The position numbers and the translations under genes are program-made. Below the pieces are notes generated by a model. The model searched no databases and was not told where the DNA came from. It worked only from the letters and a program-made list of their open reading frames with translations. A stretch of DNA of 64,000 nt from Dyella sp. A6 (GTDB lineage: Bacteria; Pseudomonadota; Gammaproteobacteria; Xanthomonadales; Rhodanobacteraceae). The stretch lies in contig NZ_CP132911.1 in assembly GCF_036320485.1 (NCBI RefSeq), forward strand, positions 1,054,001 through 1,118,000. The letters are read 5' to 3'. This document shows positions 37,763-46,563 of the stretch, in pieces; the first letter of the stretch is position 1, and each line of letters starts with the position of its first letter.

Positions 37763-38317
37763 ATGACCCGTGTTCTGCTTGTCTGCTCACTGCTGGCCAG
37801 CATCCTGGCATTCGTGCCGGCCGCGCGTGCCACCAGCGTCGCATTGGGTGGCGGCGACGGTTCGTTCGCCGTGCATGCGGATACGGCGCTGCTGCCGACG
37901 CTGCATGCGGATCTCGACTATCTGCGCACGGGCAGCGGCCATGGCAATGCCGATATTTACGGCATCGGCCTGATGGTCTCGCCGCCCACGCCGCTGGTGC
38001 ATTGGGCGATCGGTGCGCGCTACCAGTACCAGAGCACCCGCTACGGCAATGGCGGTGGCGTCGAGCTGGGTGCCTCGCTGTTCTTCGATACGCCGCTGCC
38101 GCTGCTGCGCGTGGGCGGCTACGGTTTCTACATGCCTTCGGGTGCGGCGAGCGGCGACATCCGCCACAGCGCCGACTATGGTGCACAGCTCCGGCTGGGG
38201 CTGACCCGTTCGATCTATGCCTATGCCGGCTATCGCTACCTGCGCACGGCGTTCGACGGAACGGGGACGCATGTGGTCTACCGCGGGCCGGCGATCGGTG
38301 TCAGCGTCGGTTTCTGA
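37763..38317 (+). CDS. YfaZ-family outer-membrane protein
   Basis: A 184-aa exported protein with signal peptide MTRVLLVCSLLASILAFVPAA and an aromatic-rich beta-strand pattern (YQYQSTRYGNGGGVELGASL; AYAGYRYLRTAF). It ends in a C-terminal Phe (GISVGF-type ending GVSVGF), as in small outer-membrane barrels. The YfaZ family has no established role. The start ATG at 37763 follows GGAG. It lies between glnD and dapD, with spaces of 134 and 99 bp, and is probably transcribed separately or as a read-through product. Confidence 0.75.
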   Translation: MTRVLLVCSLLASILAFVPAARATSVALGGGDGSFAVHADTALLPTLHADLDYLRTGSGHGNADIYGIGLMVSPPTPLVHWAIGARYQYQSTRYGNGGGVELGASLFFDTPLPLLRVGGYGFYMPSGAASGDIRHSADYGAQLRLGLTRSIYAYAGYRYLRTAFDGTGTHVVYRGPAIGVSVGF

Positions 38318-38416
38318 TGACATCGAGGCCACTCGTCGGGCGGCAAGGTTTCGCACGGGCCCGGTCGCAGGCACAATGAGCCTGTTTTTCGTTTTCCATT
38401 TGGACGTCCATCCGCC

Positions 38417-39244
38417 ATGCAGAACATCGAATCCCTGATCGACGACGCGTTCGAGCGTCGCAGCGAACTTTCCCAGAACGAGATCGAATCCCGGCTGCGC
38501 CCCGCGGTGGAGCACGCGCTCGGCCTGCTCGAGTCCGGCGAGCGTCGCGTGGCCGAACCGGACGGACAGGGCGGCTGGGTGGTCAACCAGTGGCTGAAGA
38601 AGGCGGTGCTGCTGTACTTCCGCATCAACGGTAACCACGTGGTGGACGGCGGTCCCGCACAGGCCTTCGACAAGGTGCCGCTGCGCTTCGCCCATGGCAA
38701 CGACGCTGAACTGCAGCAGCTTGGCGCGCGGGTGGTGCCCGGTGCGCTGGTGCGCCGTGGCGCGCACATCGCGAAGGACGCGGTGCTGATGCCGAGCTAC
38801 GTCAACATCGGCGCCTACGTGGGTGCCGGCACGATGGTCGATACCTGGGCCACGGTCGGTTCCTGTGCGCAGATCGGCGCGGGCGTGCACCTGTCCGGCG
38901 GCGTCGGCATCGGCGGCGTGCTGGAGCCGCTGCAGGCCGGCCCGACCATCATCGAGGACCATTGCTTCATCGGCGCGCGCTCGGAAGTGGTCGAGGGCGT
39001 GGTGGTGGAGATAGGAAGCGTGATCGGCATGGGCGTGTTCCTGGGCCAGTCCACCCGTATCTACAACCGCGCCACCGGCGAGGTCAGCTATGGCCGCATC
39101 CCTGCCGGCAGTGTGGTGGTGGCCGGCAGCCTGCCGGCCAAGGACGGTTCGCACAGCCTGTACGCCGCGGTGATCGTGAAGCAGGTTGACGAAAGGACCC
39201 GTGCCAAGACGGGTATCAACGAACTCTTGCGGAGCGCCGAATGA
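38417..39244 (+). CDS. dapD: DapD, 2,3,4,5-tetrahydropyridine-2,6-dicarboxylate N-succinyltransferase
   Basis: A 275-aa left-handed beta-helix enzyme (E. coli 274 aa) that succinylates tetrahydrodipicolinate in lysine and meso-DAP synthesis. Signature runs: [60 protein letters not shown] and the C-terminal [20 protein letters not shown]. It overlaps the next gene by 4 bp (ATGA). Its pathway partner dapE lies 1.7 kb downstream in the same direction. Confidence 0.97.
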   Translation: MQNIESLIDDAFERRSELSQNEIESRLRPAVEHALGLLESGERRVAEPDGQGGWVVNQWLKKAVLLYFRINGNHVVDGGPAQAFDKVPLRFAHGNDAELQQLGARVVPGALVRRGAHIAKDAVLMPSYVNIGAYVGAGTMVDTWATVGSCAQIGAGVHLSGGVGIGGVLEPLQAGPTIIEDHCFIGARSEVVEGVVVEIGSVIGMGVFLGQSTRIYNRATGEVSYGRIPAGSVVVAGSLPAKDGSHSLYAAVIVKQVDERTRAKTGINELLRSAE

Positions 39245-39597
39245 GCGTCGTGCTGTACGGCCTGAAGACCTGCGACACTTGCCGCAAGGCGCGCAACTGG
39301 CTGGACCGCTTCGAGCAGCCGTACAGCTTCGTCGATTACCGCGAATCTCCGGTGCCGGCAGCCACGTTGAAGGACTGGGCACAGCAGCTCGGCGGCTGGG
39401 AGAAACTGATCAACAAGTCGTCCACCACCTGGCGCAGCCTGCTGCCGCAGCGCAAGAACCCGGGTTCCGACCCGGAGTGGACCTTGCTGCTGAAGGAATA
39501 CCCCGCGCTGGTCCGCCGGCCGGTGGTGGTGCAGGACGATGGCTCGGTCAGCGTGGGCTTCAGCGACAACGGCTTCAAGAAGCTGTTCGGGCACTAA
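39241..39597 (+). CDS. ArsC/Spx-family reductase-like protein (YffB type)
   Basis: A 118-aa thioredoxin-fold protein with the CxxC pair in [17 protein letters not shown] near the N-terminus and a cis-proline region [20 protein letters not shown] near the C-terminus, matching the YffB branch of the ArsC family. E. coli yffB also lies directly upstream of dapE. True arsenate reduction is not established for this branch; a glutathione-linked thiol reductase is more likely. Its ATG overlaps dapD's stop, so it is translationally coupled to lysine biosynthesis. Confidence 0.88.
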   Translation: MSVVLYGLKTCDTCRKARNWLDRFEQPYSFVDYRESPVPAATLKDWAQQLGGWEKLINKSSTTWRSLLPQRKNPGSDPEWTLLLKEYPALVRRPVVVQDDGSVSVGFSDNGFKKLFGH

Positions 39598-39793
39598 CCA
39601 CCGTGATGGCCATGCCGCTGGCGGGAATCACACGCCGGCAACAGTGTGGTCTTGCAACCATGACATGATGGCCTTCGGCCGGTGGCGAAGGGGATCCATT
39701 CCAGCCGCGCGCCGGGCCTGGCCAACGCACGGCTGGTGATGCTGGCGCGAACCGGCCGGCGTGACGAAGAACTGGACGATTGACGGTGTACCC

Positions 39794-40855
39794 ATGACCA
39801 AGCGTCACATCCGCCGCTACCGCGACAATCTGCGCATCGAGCGCGACAACGCGTCGCTGTACGACATGCTGGCCACGCTGACGGACGACGCGCGCCTGTC
39901 GATGGCCTATCGGCGCATCGCCGATGGCGAGCGGACCAACGCCCATTTCTGGGAGTCGCGCCTGCACGAGGCGGGTGCGACGGTACCGTCGCCGCGGGTC
40001 GGTCTGCGCGTGCGCGTGCTGGGCGTGTTCGCGCGCGCCTTCGGTACCGGGTTCGTGATGCCGACGGTGGTGCGACGCGAGCATGCCGATCATGCCGCCA
40101 CGCCGGTGGACCGCGAGGCGCATCGCGATCATTTCGCAGGACCCGACGTCGCTGAGTCGACGCACCGGCATCGCGTGCAGAGCGGCAATACGCTGCGCGC
40201 CGCGGTGCTGGGTGCCAACGATGGCCTGGTTTCCAACGCCAGCCTGGTGATGGGTATGGCCGGTGCGGCCACCAGCGATCGCGCGATACTGCTGGCCGGT
40301 CTGGCCGGAATGGTCGCAGGCGCCTGTTCGATGGCGCTGGGCGAATGGTTGAGCGTCAACAGCTCGCGCGAGTTCTATCAAGCCAGGATCACCGAACGTG
40401 CCGAACGGCTGGCGGTGTCGCCGGAGGACGGCGCGCACCATATCGCCACCATCTACCGTGACAAGGGCATGGCGCCCGAAGCGGCCGAACACCTGGCCGG
40501 TCACCTGGCCGAAAGCCCGCGCACCGCGCTGGACACGCTGGTGCGCGAGGACCTGGGCATCGACCCCGCCGAACTGGGCGGTTCCGCCTGGGGCGCCGCG
40601 GTATCGTCGTTCTGCCTGTTCGCTTCCGGCGCGCTGTTCCCGGCGGCGCCCTACCTGTTCCTGAAGGGGCATGCCGCGCTGCTGGGCTGCATGGTGACCA
40701 CGGCCTGCGGGCTGGCGCTGATCGGTGCCGGTACCTCGCTGTTCACTGGCCGCCGCATGTCCTTTTCCATCGCCCGGCAGTTCGCCATCACCCTGGTGGC
40801 GGTGGCGATCACCTATGGCATCGGACACGTGCTTGGAACGCTCGTCACCGGCTGA
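39794..40855 (+). CDS. VIT1/CCC1-family transporter with N-terminal ferritin-like domain (MbfA-like)
   Basis: A 353-aa protein. Residues 5-60 resemble a rubrerythrin/ferritin-like helix pair, and residues from about 130 form the VIT1/CCC1 domain (AAVLGANDGLVSNASLVMGM, then ACSMALGEWLSVNSSREFYQ) with five hydrophobic helices. Related fused proteins (MbfA) export iron or manganese. In the N-terminal domain E16 and Y23 keep an E-x6-Y pattern, but the expected ExxH is ERTN (46-49) with a His two residues later, so the di-iron site may be altered. The ATG at 39794 is preferred to the GTG at 39761. It follows the ArsC-like gene by 196 bp. Confidence 0.8.
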   Translation: MTKRHIRRYRDNLRIERDNASLYDMLATLTDDARLSMAYRRIADGERTNAHFWESRLHEAGATVPSPRVGLRVRVLGVFARAFGTGFVMPTVVRREHADHAATPVDREAHRDHFAGPDVAESTHRHRVQSGNTLRAAVLGANDGLVSNASLVMGMAGAATSDRAILLAGLAGMVAGACSMALGEWLSVNSSREFYQARITERAERLAVSPEDGAHHIATIYRDKGMAPEAAEHLAGHLAESPRTALDTLVREDLGIDPAELGGSAWGAAVSSFCLFASGALFPAAPYLFLKGHAALLGCMVTTACGLALIGAGTSLFTGRRMSFSIARQFAITLVAVAITYGIGHVLGTLVTG

Positions 40856-40912
40856 GTGGGCCGTTGACGCTTGCTATGCTGGCGGTCCCGAATCGCTGCG
40901 GTTGCCTGTGCC

Positions 40913-42046
40913 ATGTCCGATGTCCTCGATCTTGCCTGTGACCTGATCCGTCGTCGTTCGGTGACGCCCGACGATGCCGGTTGCCAGGCCGCCATCGCGG
41001 CGCGGCTCGCCGCAGCGGGCTTCCGCATCGAGCACATGCGCCATGGCGAGGTGGGCAATCTGTGGGCGGTGCATGGCGAAAGCGGCCCGACACTGGCGTT
41101 CCTTGGGCACACCGACGTGGTGCCGAGTGGCCCGGAGGCGGCCTGGCATAGTCCGCCGTTCGAACCGACGGTCATTGATGGCCGTCTATACGGCCGTGGT
41201 GCCGCGGACATGAAGGGCGGGGTGGCGGCCATGGTGGTGGCGCTGGAGCGCTTCGTGGCAGAGCATCCCGGGCACGCAGGGCGCGTGGCGCTGCTGCTCA
41301 CCAGCGACGAGGAGGGGCCGACCAATCTGGACGGCGTGCGCCGTGTGGCCGAGCAATTCCGGCTTGCCGGCGAGCGGGTCGACTGGTGCGTGGTGGGCGA
41401 GCCGTCGGCGAAAGAGCGACTTGGCGACCTGATCCGTGTGGGTCGCAGGGGCTCGCTGTCCGGCACGCTGGTGGTGCGCGGCGTGCAGGGGCATGTGGCT
41501 TATCCGGAAAAGGCGCTGAATCCGATCCATGCTTTCGCGCCGGCACTGGCCGAACTGGCTGCCGAGCGCTGGGACGAGGGCAACGCGGACTTTCCGCCGA
41601 CCTCGTTCCAGGTCTCCAACCTCAACGCGGGCACCGGTGCCAGCAACGTGATCCCGGGCGAGCTGACCGCGCTGATCAACTTCCGCTACTGCACCGCCAG
41701 CCGGGCGGAGGACCTGCGCGCGCGCGCTGAGGCCATCCTGCAGCGGCACGGGCTGGACTTCACGCTGGACTGGAACCTGTCCGGCGAGCCGTTCCTGACG
41801 CCCCCGGGTGGGCGTCTGCGCGAGACCGTGGCGGCGGTATGCCGCGAACTCTGCGGCATCGAGCCGGAGCAGAGCACCGGCGGCGGCACCTCGGACGGCC
41901 GCTTCATCGCGCCGCTGGGTGCCGAAGTGGTCGAGCTGGGCGTGGTCAATGCCACCATCCACAAGGTGGACGAGTGCGTGGCCGTCGCTGATTTGGAGCG
42001 TCTTCCTGCTCTCTACGAGGCTGTCTGTCGCCGATTGTTTCTCTGA
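40913..42046 (+). CDS. dapE: DapE, N-succinyl-L,L-diaminopimelate desuccinylase
   Basis: A 377-aa M20-family zinc hydrolase (E. coli 375 aa) in the DAP-lysine pathway. Metal and catalytic motifs: [18 protein letters not shown] (His, Asp), [36 protein letters not shown] (Glu), [12 protein letters not shown] and the C-terminal [20 protein letters not shown]. The ATG at 40913 (MSDVLDL) fits the family; 14 upstream codons do not. It lies 57 bp after the ferritin-like transporter. A consensus CRP/Clp site begins 12 bp past its stop. Confidence 0.96.
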   Translation: MSDVLDLACDLIRRRSVTPDDAGCQAAIAARLAAAGFRIEHMRHGEVGNLWAVHGESGPTLAFLGHTDVVPSGPEAAWHSPPFEPTVIDGRLYGRGAADMKGGVAAMVVALERFVAEHPGHAGRVALLLTSDEEGPTNLDGVRRVAEQFRLAGERVDWCVVGEPSAKERLGDLIRVGRRGSLSGTLVVRGVQGHVAYPEKALNPIHAFAPALAELAAERWDEGNADFPPTSFQVSNLNAGTGASNVIPGELTALINFRYCTASRAEDLRARAEAILQRHGLDFTLDWNLSGEPFLTPPGGRLRETVAAVCRELCGIEPEQSTGGGTSDGRFIAPLGAEVVELGVVNATIHKVDECVAVADLERLPALYEAVCRRLFL

Positions 42047-42058
42047 AGTATCCATTAG

Positions 42059-42074
42059 TGTGACATGAGTCACA
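42059..42074. promoter_or_regulatory. Consensus CRP/Clp-type binding site
   Basis: TGTGACATGAGTCACA is an exact TGTGA-N6-TCACA element, the consensus for CRP and its xanthomonad relative Clp. The symmetry extends by one base each side (GTGTGAC-ATGA-GTCACAC, 42058-42075). It is centred about 135 bp before the secreted-protein gene at 42201, consistent with an upstream activator site for that gene. Confidence 0.65.
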
Positions 42075-42101
42075 CTTCATTCTGCGCCGGCGTATGCTTA
42101 T

Positions 42102-42187
42102 GGGTCTTCGCTTTTTGGCGAAGCCCTTCGCGTTGCGGAGAGAGTTTGGGGCCCTATTCCACATCTAGTGCAGGGCGTTCAGCCCTG
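42102..42187 (+). other. Structured leader with alternative hairpins
   Basis: CTTCGC (42106-42111) can pair with GCGAAG (42118-42123), extended by GGG/CCC. GCGAA (42118-42122) can instead pair with TTCGC (42127-42131), giving two mutually exclusive stems. A third hairpin CAGGGC-GTTCA-GCCCTG (42171-42187) abuts the ribosome-binding site of the next gene. The first stem could also be the dapE terminator. Confidence 0.45.
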
Positions 42188-42200
42188 GAGGGAGACTCTC

Positions 42201-42974
42201 ATGAAACGCATCACCGCATGGCTGGCCTTTTTCGCCGGCGTGTTCTGTGTTCTGGGTGTACAGGCTGCCGACAAGGACGGTCCCAACATCATACGCAGCT
42301 ACACCGATTGGGTGGCACCGGCCGACCAGCAGGCCTACGAGAGCGGCATCAAGGCGTACAACAAGTGCCTGGGTGCGCACGGTTTCAAGTACGCGTGGGT
42401 CGCGTTGAACCGCGAGACCGGCAACGTCTATGCCTATTCCTACGTCAGCGATCCGCTCAGCTGGGCGGATTTCGACGCGATGCGCGAGGCCGGAAAGGCT
42501 TGCGATACTTCCTTCCGCCAGAACGTGAATCCGCATCTGAAGGGCGAAAGCAGCGGCTTCATGAAGCGCGAAACGGCGATGAGCCACATGCCCAAGGGAG
42601 CAAGTCTTGGCGAAGGCTACTTCAGTGTCGTGCTGTTCACGCTCAAGCCCGGGCATGAGATGTACAAGAGCTTCGGCGATACCGTCAAGAAGCTCGCGGC
42701 GGCAGCGGACAAGTCGAACTGGCCCGGCCGCTGGCAGATGATGCGCGTGATTGCCAGCGGTAGCGATGCCCCGGATTACGTGATGGTCGACCCGTCGAAG
42801 GATTGGGCCGACTTCGGCACCCACATCAATCCCACCTTCTGGAAGATGGTGTCCAACGTCTATGGTGACGCGGAAGCCCAGGCGCTGCGCAAGTCGCTCG
42901 ACGCCAGCCTCAAACACGTGTCCTCGCACGTGGACCATTACAACGCCGGGCTGACCTATCGCCCCGGCAAGTAA
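42201..42974 (+). CDS. Secreted protein of unknown function behind a CRP/Clp site
   Basis: A 257-aa exported protein. The ATG at 42201 is preceded by GGAGGGAG, and MKRITAWLAFFAGVFCVLGVQA is a clear signal peptide. The mature part has no membrane helix. Segments such as YTDWVAPADQQAYESGIKAY, WQMMRVIASGSDAPDYVMVD and FWKMVSNVYGDAEAQALRKS give an alternating helix/strand pattern reminiscent of a dimeric alpha-beta barrel, but that is weak. I do not recognise a family. It is monocistronic, with a terminator at 42999-43023, and probably regulated by the consensus site at 42059-42074. Confidence 0.75.
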   Translation: MKRITAWLAFFAGVFCVLGVQAADKDGPNIIRSYTDWVAPADQQAYESGIKAYNKCLGAHGFKYAWVALNRETGNVYAYSYVSDPLSWADFDAMREAGKACDTSFRQNVNPHLKGESSGFMKRETAMSHMPKGASLGEGYFSVVLFTLKPGHEMYKSFGDTVKKLAAAADKSNWPGRWQMMRVIASGSDAPDYVMVDPSKDWADFGTHINPTFWKMVSNVYGDAEAQALRKSLDASLKHVSSHVDHYNAGLTYRPGK

Positions 42975-42998
42975 TCCGCGCCTCGCGCGTTTCCCCGC

Positions 42999-43023
42999 GG
43001 CCCGCATTCGCGGGCCTCTTTTT
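42999..43023 (+). terminator. Rho-independent terminator after the secreted-protein gene
   Basis: GGCCCGC (42999-43005), loop ATTC and GCGGGCC (43010-43016) form a 7-bp GC stem, then TCTTTTT (43017-43023). It lies 24 bp after the stop codon, in the space before the convergent three-module gene. Confidence 0.85.
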
Positions 43024-43034
43024 GCCCGGCGGCT

Positions 43035-46000
43035 TCACGTGTCGCCGCCGGCCTGCACGGTGGCTTTGCGCTCCTGCTTGCCCCAGGCCACCGACGGTCC
43101 GCGGAGCGCCGTCCACACCGAGCGCACCACCACGTAGTACATCAGCTGGCGGTAGCCGAAGCGTTGCAGCACCAGCCACCACAGCAGGCTCCACTGTTCG
43201 CGCTTCTCCATCACGAAGGCGAGCACGCTGGCGGCCAGGTCCACGGCCATGAAGATGGCGTAGAAGATACCCATCTTCACCAGGTTGTCGTAGTTGAAGT
43301 GGCCGCGATGCTGCAGGTAGTCCAGGCCGGTGGAGAACAACTGCCAGACCATCAGCAGGTCGACCAGCGGCGAGACCACCGAGAACACGATCTGGAACAG
43401 CCATACCTGCGGCAGCGCGATCATGCCGAGCGCACCGTAACGCGGGTTGAAGGTGGCGCGGCGGTGTTTCCACAGGCACTGCAGCGTGCCGAAGGACCAG
43501 CGGAAACGCTGCTTGGCCAGGCCGCGGGCGGTATCCGGCGCCTCGGTCCAGGCGATCGCGCTGGCGTCAAACAGCGCGCGGTAGCCGGCCCGCTGCACGG
43601 CCAGGGTCAGGTCCTGGTCCTCGGCCAGGGTGTCGCCGGGGAAACCGCCCAGCTGTTCCAGCGCGCTGCGGCGCCAGGCACCGACCGCACCGGGCACCAC
43701 GGTGATGGTGTCGAGCGCGGCCAGCGCGCGGCGTTCCAGGTTCTGCGCGGTGATGTATTCCAGCGCCTGCCACATGGTGATCAGGTTGATGCGGTTGCCG
43801 ACCTTGGCATTGCCCGCCACGGCACCGACCTTCGGGTCGGCGAACCAGCGCACCAGGCGCGGAATGGTCTCGGGCTCGAACTGGGTATCGGCATCCAGCG
43901 CCACCACCACCTCGCCGTGCGAGGCGCGCAGCGCGGTGTTCACCGCATTGGCCTTGCCGCCGTTGGGAATGCGGATCAGCTGGACACGCGGCTCGTCGGC
44001 GTAATGCTCCGTCACCACCTGTGCGGTGGCATCGGTGGAGCCGTCGTCCACCACGATGACCTCGATATGGCCGTGCCGGCTCTTGAGGATGCGCCGGATC
44101 GAGCTGGCGATCACCTTTTCCTCGTTGTAGGCGGGAATCAGCACCGACACCAGCGGTTCGCCCTGCATCGGCACCGGCTGGCGCCGGCGGTCGCGGAACC
44201 AGTTGACGATGGCCAGCCCGCCCAGCACCAGCAGCCGCGCCACGCCCAGGCACACCGCGGTGATGAACAGCCAGCGCAGGAAGTGGCCGAACCAGCCCAC
44301 GGTGAGGAACACCGAGCGGTCGGCCCAGCGAGCCAGCGAGCCGGGCGGCAGCGGCGGCATCACCTGGTCGCGGCTGAGCCCGGCCAGCTGGCCGACGGTG
44401 ACGAAGTGGTAACCCTGCGCGCGCAGCCCGTCGATGATCCGTGGCAATGCCAGCACCGTCTGCTCGCGGTTGCCGCCGCCGTCGTGCAGCAGCACCACGC
44501 GGCTCTGCCGGTCGGGGCTCTGGTGCGCCACCTGGGTCAGCACGCTGTCGACGATCTGGTCGGCCGGCGGGCGCTTCCAGTCGTCCGGGTCGATGTGCAG
44601 CCCGACCGAGATGTAACCCATCTTCTGCGCGATCTGGATCGGCACCAGTTCGTCGGCCGTGGTCGGCTCGGCGTCACCGAAATAGGGCGCGCGGAACAGC
44701 CGCATCGAGCGACCGGTCAGCGCCTCGAACAGACGTTGCGTCGCGTTGAGTTCCAGCGTCACGATGCCGGGCGGGATGTTGCCCATGTTCGGATGGGTGA
44801 AGCTGTGGTTGCCGACATCGTTGCCCTCGGCCACCTCACGCTGCACCAGCCCCGGCGACATCTCGGCCTGCTCGCCGATGATGAAGAATGTGGCCGGCAC
44901 GTGCTTGGCCTTCAGGATGTCGAGGATCTTCGGCGTCCACTCCGGGTCCGGACCGTCGTCGAAGGTCAGCGCGATCTCGTGCGGCGCGGTGCCCACGCGC
45001 TGGATCACGTAGGAACTGGGGAACGCGGTGTAGTGCTCGTCGTCGATCAGGCCGTTGCTCTTGTCGACGGCATAGGTGCGCGCACCGGACGAGGGTGTGC
45101 TGGCGATCTGCAGGATCTCGCCCTGGTTCTCGATGTCGATGTCCTCGCCCTGGCCGATGGTGTGCAGGCTGTCCGGCGGTGGTGCGCCATAGGGCTTGCC
45201 GACCAGTGACCACACCGAGGGGTCTTCCGAGCCCAGGCGCCACACGGCGTAGCCCCAGGGCTTGTAGCTGTCGGCGACGTGGATCTCGTTGTAGGCGGTC
45301 ACGCTGTCCAGGAACCACACCTGGTGCACGGTGCCGTCGTCCTCGCTGTACGAGTAATGCGGATTCTCCGTGTCGTGGTCGAACGAAACGTCGGCCTGCG
45401 CGTCGCTGGCGCGGTCCATGGCGTCCTGGAAAGTCAGCGTCTCGGCGTTCTGGCCCTGCGCCCAGTCATAGCCGTAGCTGCCCAGCGCGATGATGGTCTG
45501 GTCCGGGTCCAGTTCCTTCATGCGCTTGTCCAGCGTCTGCTCGAACCATGACTGGCCGGCGATGCTGCCCGGGTCCTTGCCGGCCCAGTGTTCGTCGTAG
45601 GCCATCAGCAGTTCGAAATCGACGATGTCGGCGTAGCCCTTGTAGTCCCAGTCCGGATCGTCGAACGGCACCGACAGCACGATGCCCCAGCCGTGTGGGC
45701 TGAACGCGTCGGACAGCTCGCCGAGGAAGCTCTTCAGGTCGGCTTGCGCGGTGTCCGGCACTTCCTCGAAATCCACCGTGAGGCCCTGGAAGTTGTGCGC
45801 GGCGATGAAGCCGACCAGCTCGCTGACCAGCGCCTTGCGTCGCTGCGGATCGGCCAGCAGGCGGGCCAGGCCGGGGCCGTCCCAGTTGCCGTCGGCGGCG
45901 TTCTGCAGCAGCGGCAGGATCGGCGTCGACGGCTTGCGCCGGCGGATCAGGTCCAGCGCCTTGCTGTCGATGTCTTCGTGCAGCGCCATGTCCGGGCCGC

Positions 46001-46448
46001 TCAGGCGCAGCCAGGTGGGAATCACCCAGTCCAGTGAGGGCAGCGCCCGCTTCAGTGCGGGATAGCTGTTGTCGTCCCAGTTGACGTAGAAGCCGATCGC
46101 CAGCGGCCGGCCCTTGGGGCGGTCCAGCGACGGCGGCGGCGTGCGCGTGTTGCCGTTGCGCATGGCGGGCGTGGCCGGTCGCAGTTGCCGCTGTCGCGCA
46201 CGCACTTCCGCGGCCAGCCGTTCGGCCGGCCGCAGCAGTTGCGGTTCGGCCGCCTTGACCTTGGCCAGGGCATGCAGGCCGTGGTTGCGGTGCCACAACT
46301 GCACGGCTTCCAGGTTCGGCGCCACGAACAGGCTGATCGCGCACGCCACCGCGAACAGGGTGCTGACCACGGCAATGGCCAGCCCCAGCCGCGAGACGCG
46401 GCTTGCGCGTCGGCCCGAGGGGTCGAAGAAGATCGGTTTCTTGTGCAT
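43035..46448 (-). CDS. Three-module envelope protein: GH18-like, polysaccharide deacetylase, family 2 glycosyltransferase
   Basis: A 1137-aa protein. Residues 22-44 form a membrane anchor. Residues 112-430 resemble a GH18 (YaaH-type) domain with the acidic motif LTVDFEEV (223-230). Residues 488-685 are a NodB deacetylase with all its motifs: TFDDGP (495-500), HSFTHP (548-553), RAPYFG and LLHDGGG. A membrane segment near 715-750 leads to a GT2 domain: LIPAYNEE, VVDDGST, ALDADTQF (DxD), EDQDLT (943-948) and QRFRW (980-984), as in processive synthases (NodC, IcaA, HasA). Membrane helices near the C-terminus follow. The layout suggests synthesis inside and deacetylation plus trimming outside of an N-acetylglucosamine-type polymer; the product is inferred. 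It converges with the secreted-protein gene. Confidence 0.88.
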   Translation of the reverse strand: MHKKPIFFDPSGRRASRVSRLGLAIAVVSTLFAVACAISLFVAPNLEAVQLWHRNHGLHALAKVKAAEPQLLRPAERLAAEVRARQRQLRPATPAMRNGNTRTPPPSLDRPKGRPLAIGFYVNWDDNSYPALKRALPSLDWVIPTWLRLSGPDMALHEDIDSKALDLIRRRKPSTPILPLLQNAADGNWDGPGLARLLADPQRRKALVSELVGFIAAHNFQGLTVDFEEVPDTAQADLKSFLGELSDAFSPHGWGIVLSVPFDDPDWDYKGYADIVDFELLMAYDEHWAGKDPGSIAGQSWFEQTLDKRMKELDPDQTIIALGSYGYDWAQGQNAETLTFQDAMDRASDAQADVSFDHDTENPHYSYSEDDGTVHQVWFLDSVTAYNEIHVADSYKPWGYAVWRLGSEDPSVWSLVGKPYGAPPPDSLHTIGQGEDIDIENQGEILQIASTPSSGARTYAVDKSNGLIDDEHYTAFPSSYVIQRVGTAPHEIALTFDDGPDPEWTPKILDILKAKHVPATFFIIGEQAEMSPGLVQREVAEGNDVGNHSFTHPNMGNIPPGIVTLELNATQRLFEALTGRSMRLFRAPYFGDAEPTTADELVPIQIAQKMGYISVGLHIDPDDWKRPPADQIVDSVLTQVAHQSPDRQSRVVLLHDGGGNREQTVLALPRIIDGLRAQGYHFVTVGQLAGLSRDQVMPPLPPGSLARWADRSVFLTVGWFGHFLRWLFITAVCLGVARLLVLGGLAIVNWFRDRRRQPVPMQGEPLVSVLIPAYNEEKVIASSIRRILKSRHGHIEVIVVDDGSTDATAQVVTEHYADEPRVQLIRIPNGGKANAVNTALRASHGEVVVALDADTQFEPETIPRLVRWFADPKVGAVAGNAKVGNRINLITMWQALEYITAQNLERRALAALDTITVVPGAVGAWRRSALEQLGGFPGDTLAEDQDLTLAVQRAGYRALFDASAIAWTEAPDTARGLAKQRFRWSFGTLQCLWKHRRATFNPRYGALGMIALPQVWLFQIVFSVVSPLVDLLMVWQLFSTGLDYLQHRGHFNYDNLVKMGIFYAIFMAVDLAASVLAFVMEKREQWSLLWWLVLQRFGYRQLMYYVVVRSVWTALRGPSVAWGKQERKATVQAGGDT

Positions 46449-46563
46449 GCGCGTCTGGAGGGTGGAAGCCGGCAGCGCGGATTGTCGCCGTTCCCGGGCC
46501 GGCTGTGTCGGTTCCGCAGACGTCTGGACGGCTTTTTGCGTGCGGTCGTTGCCGGCGAGTCAG

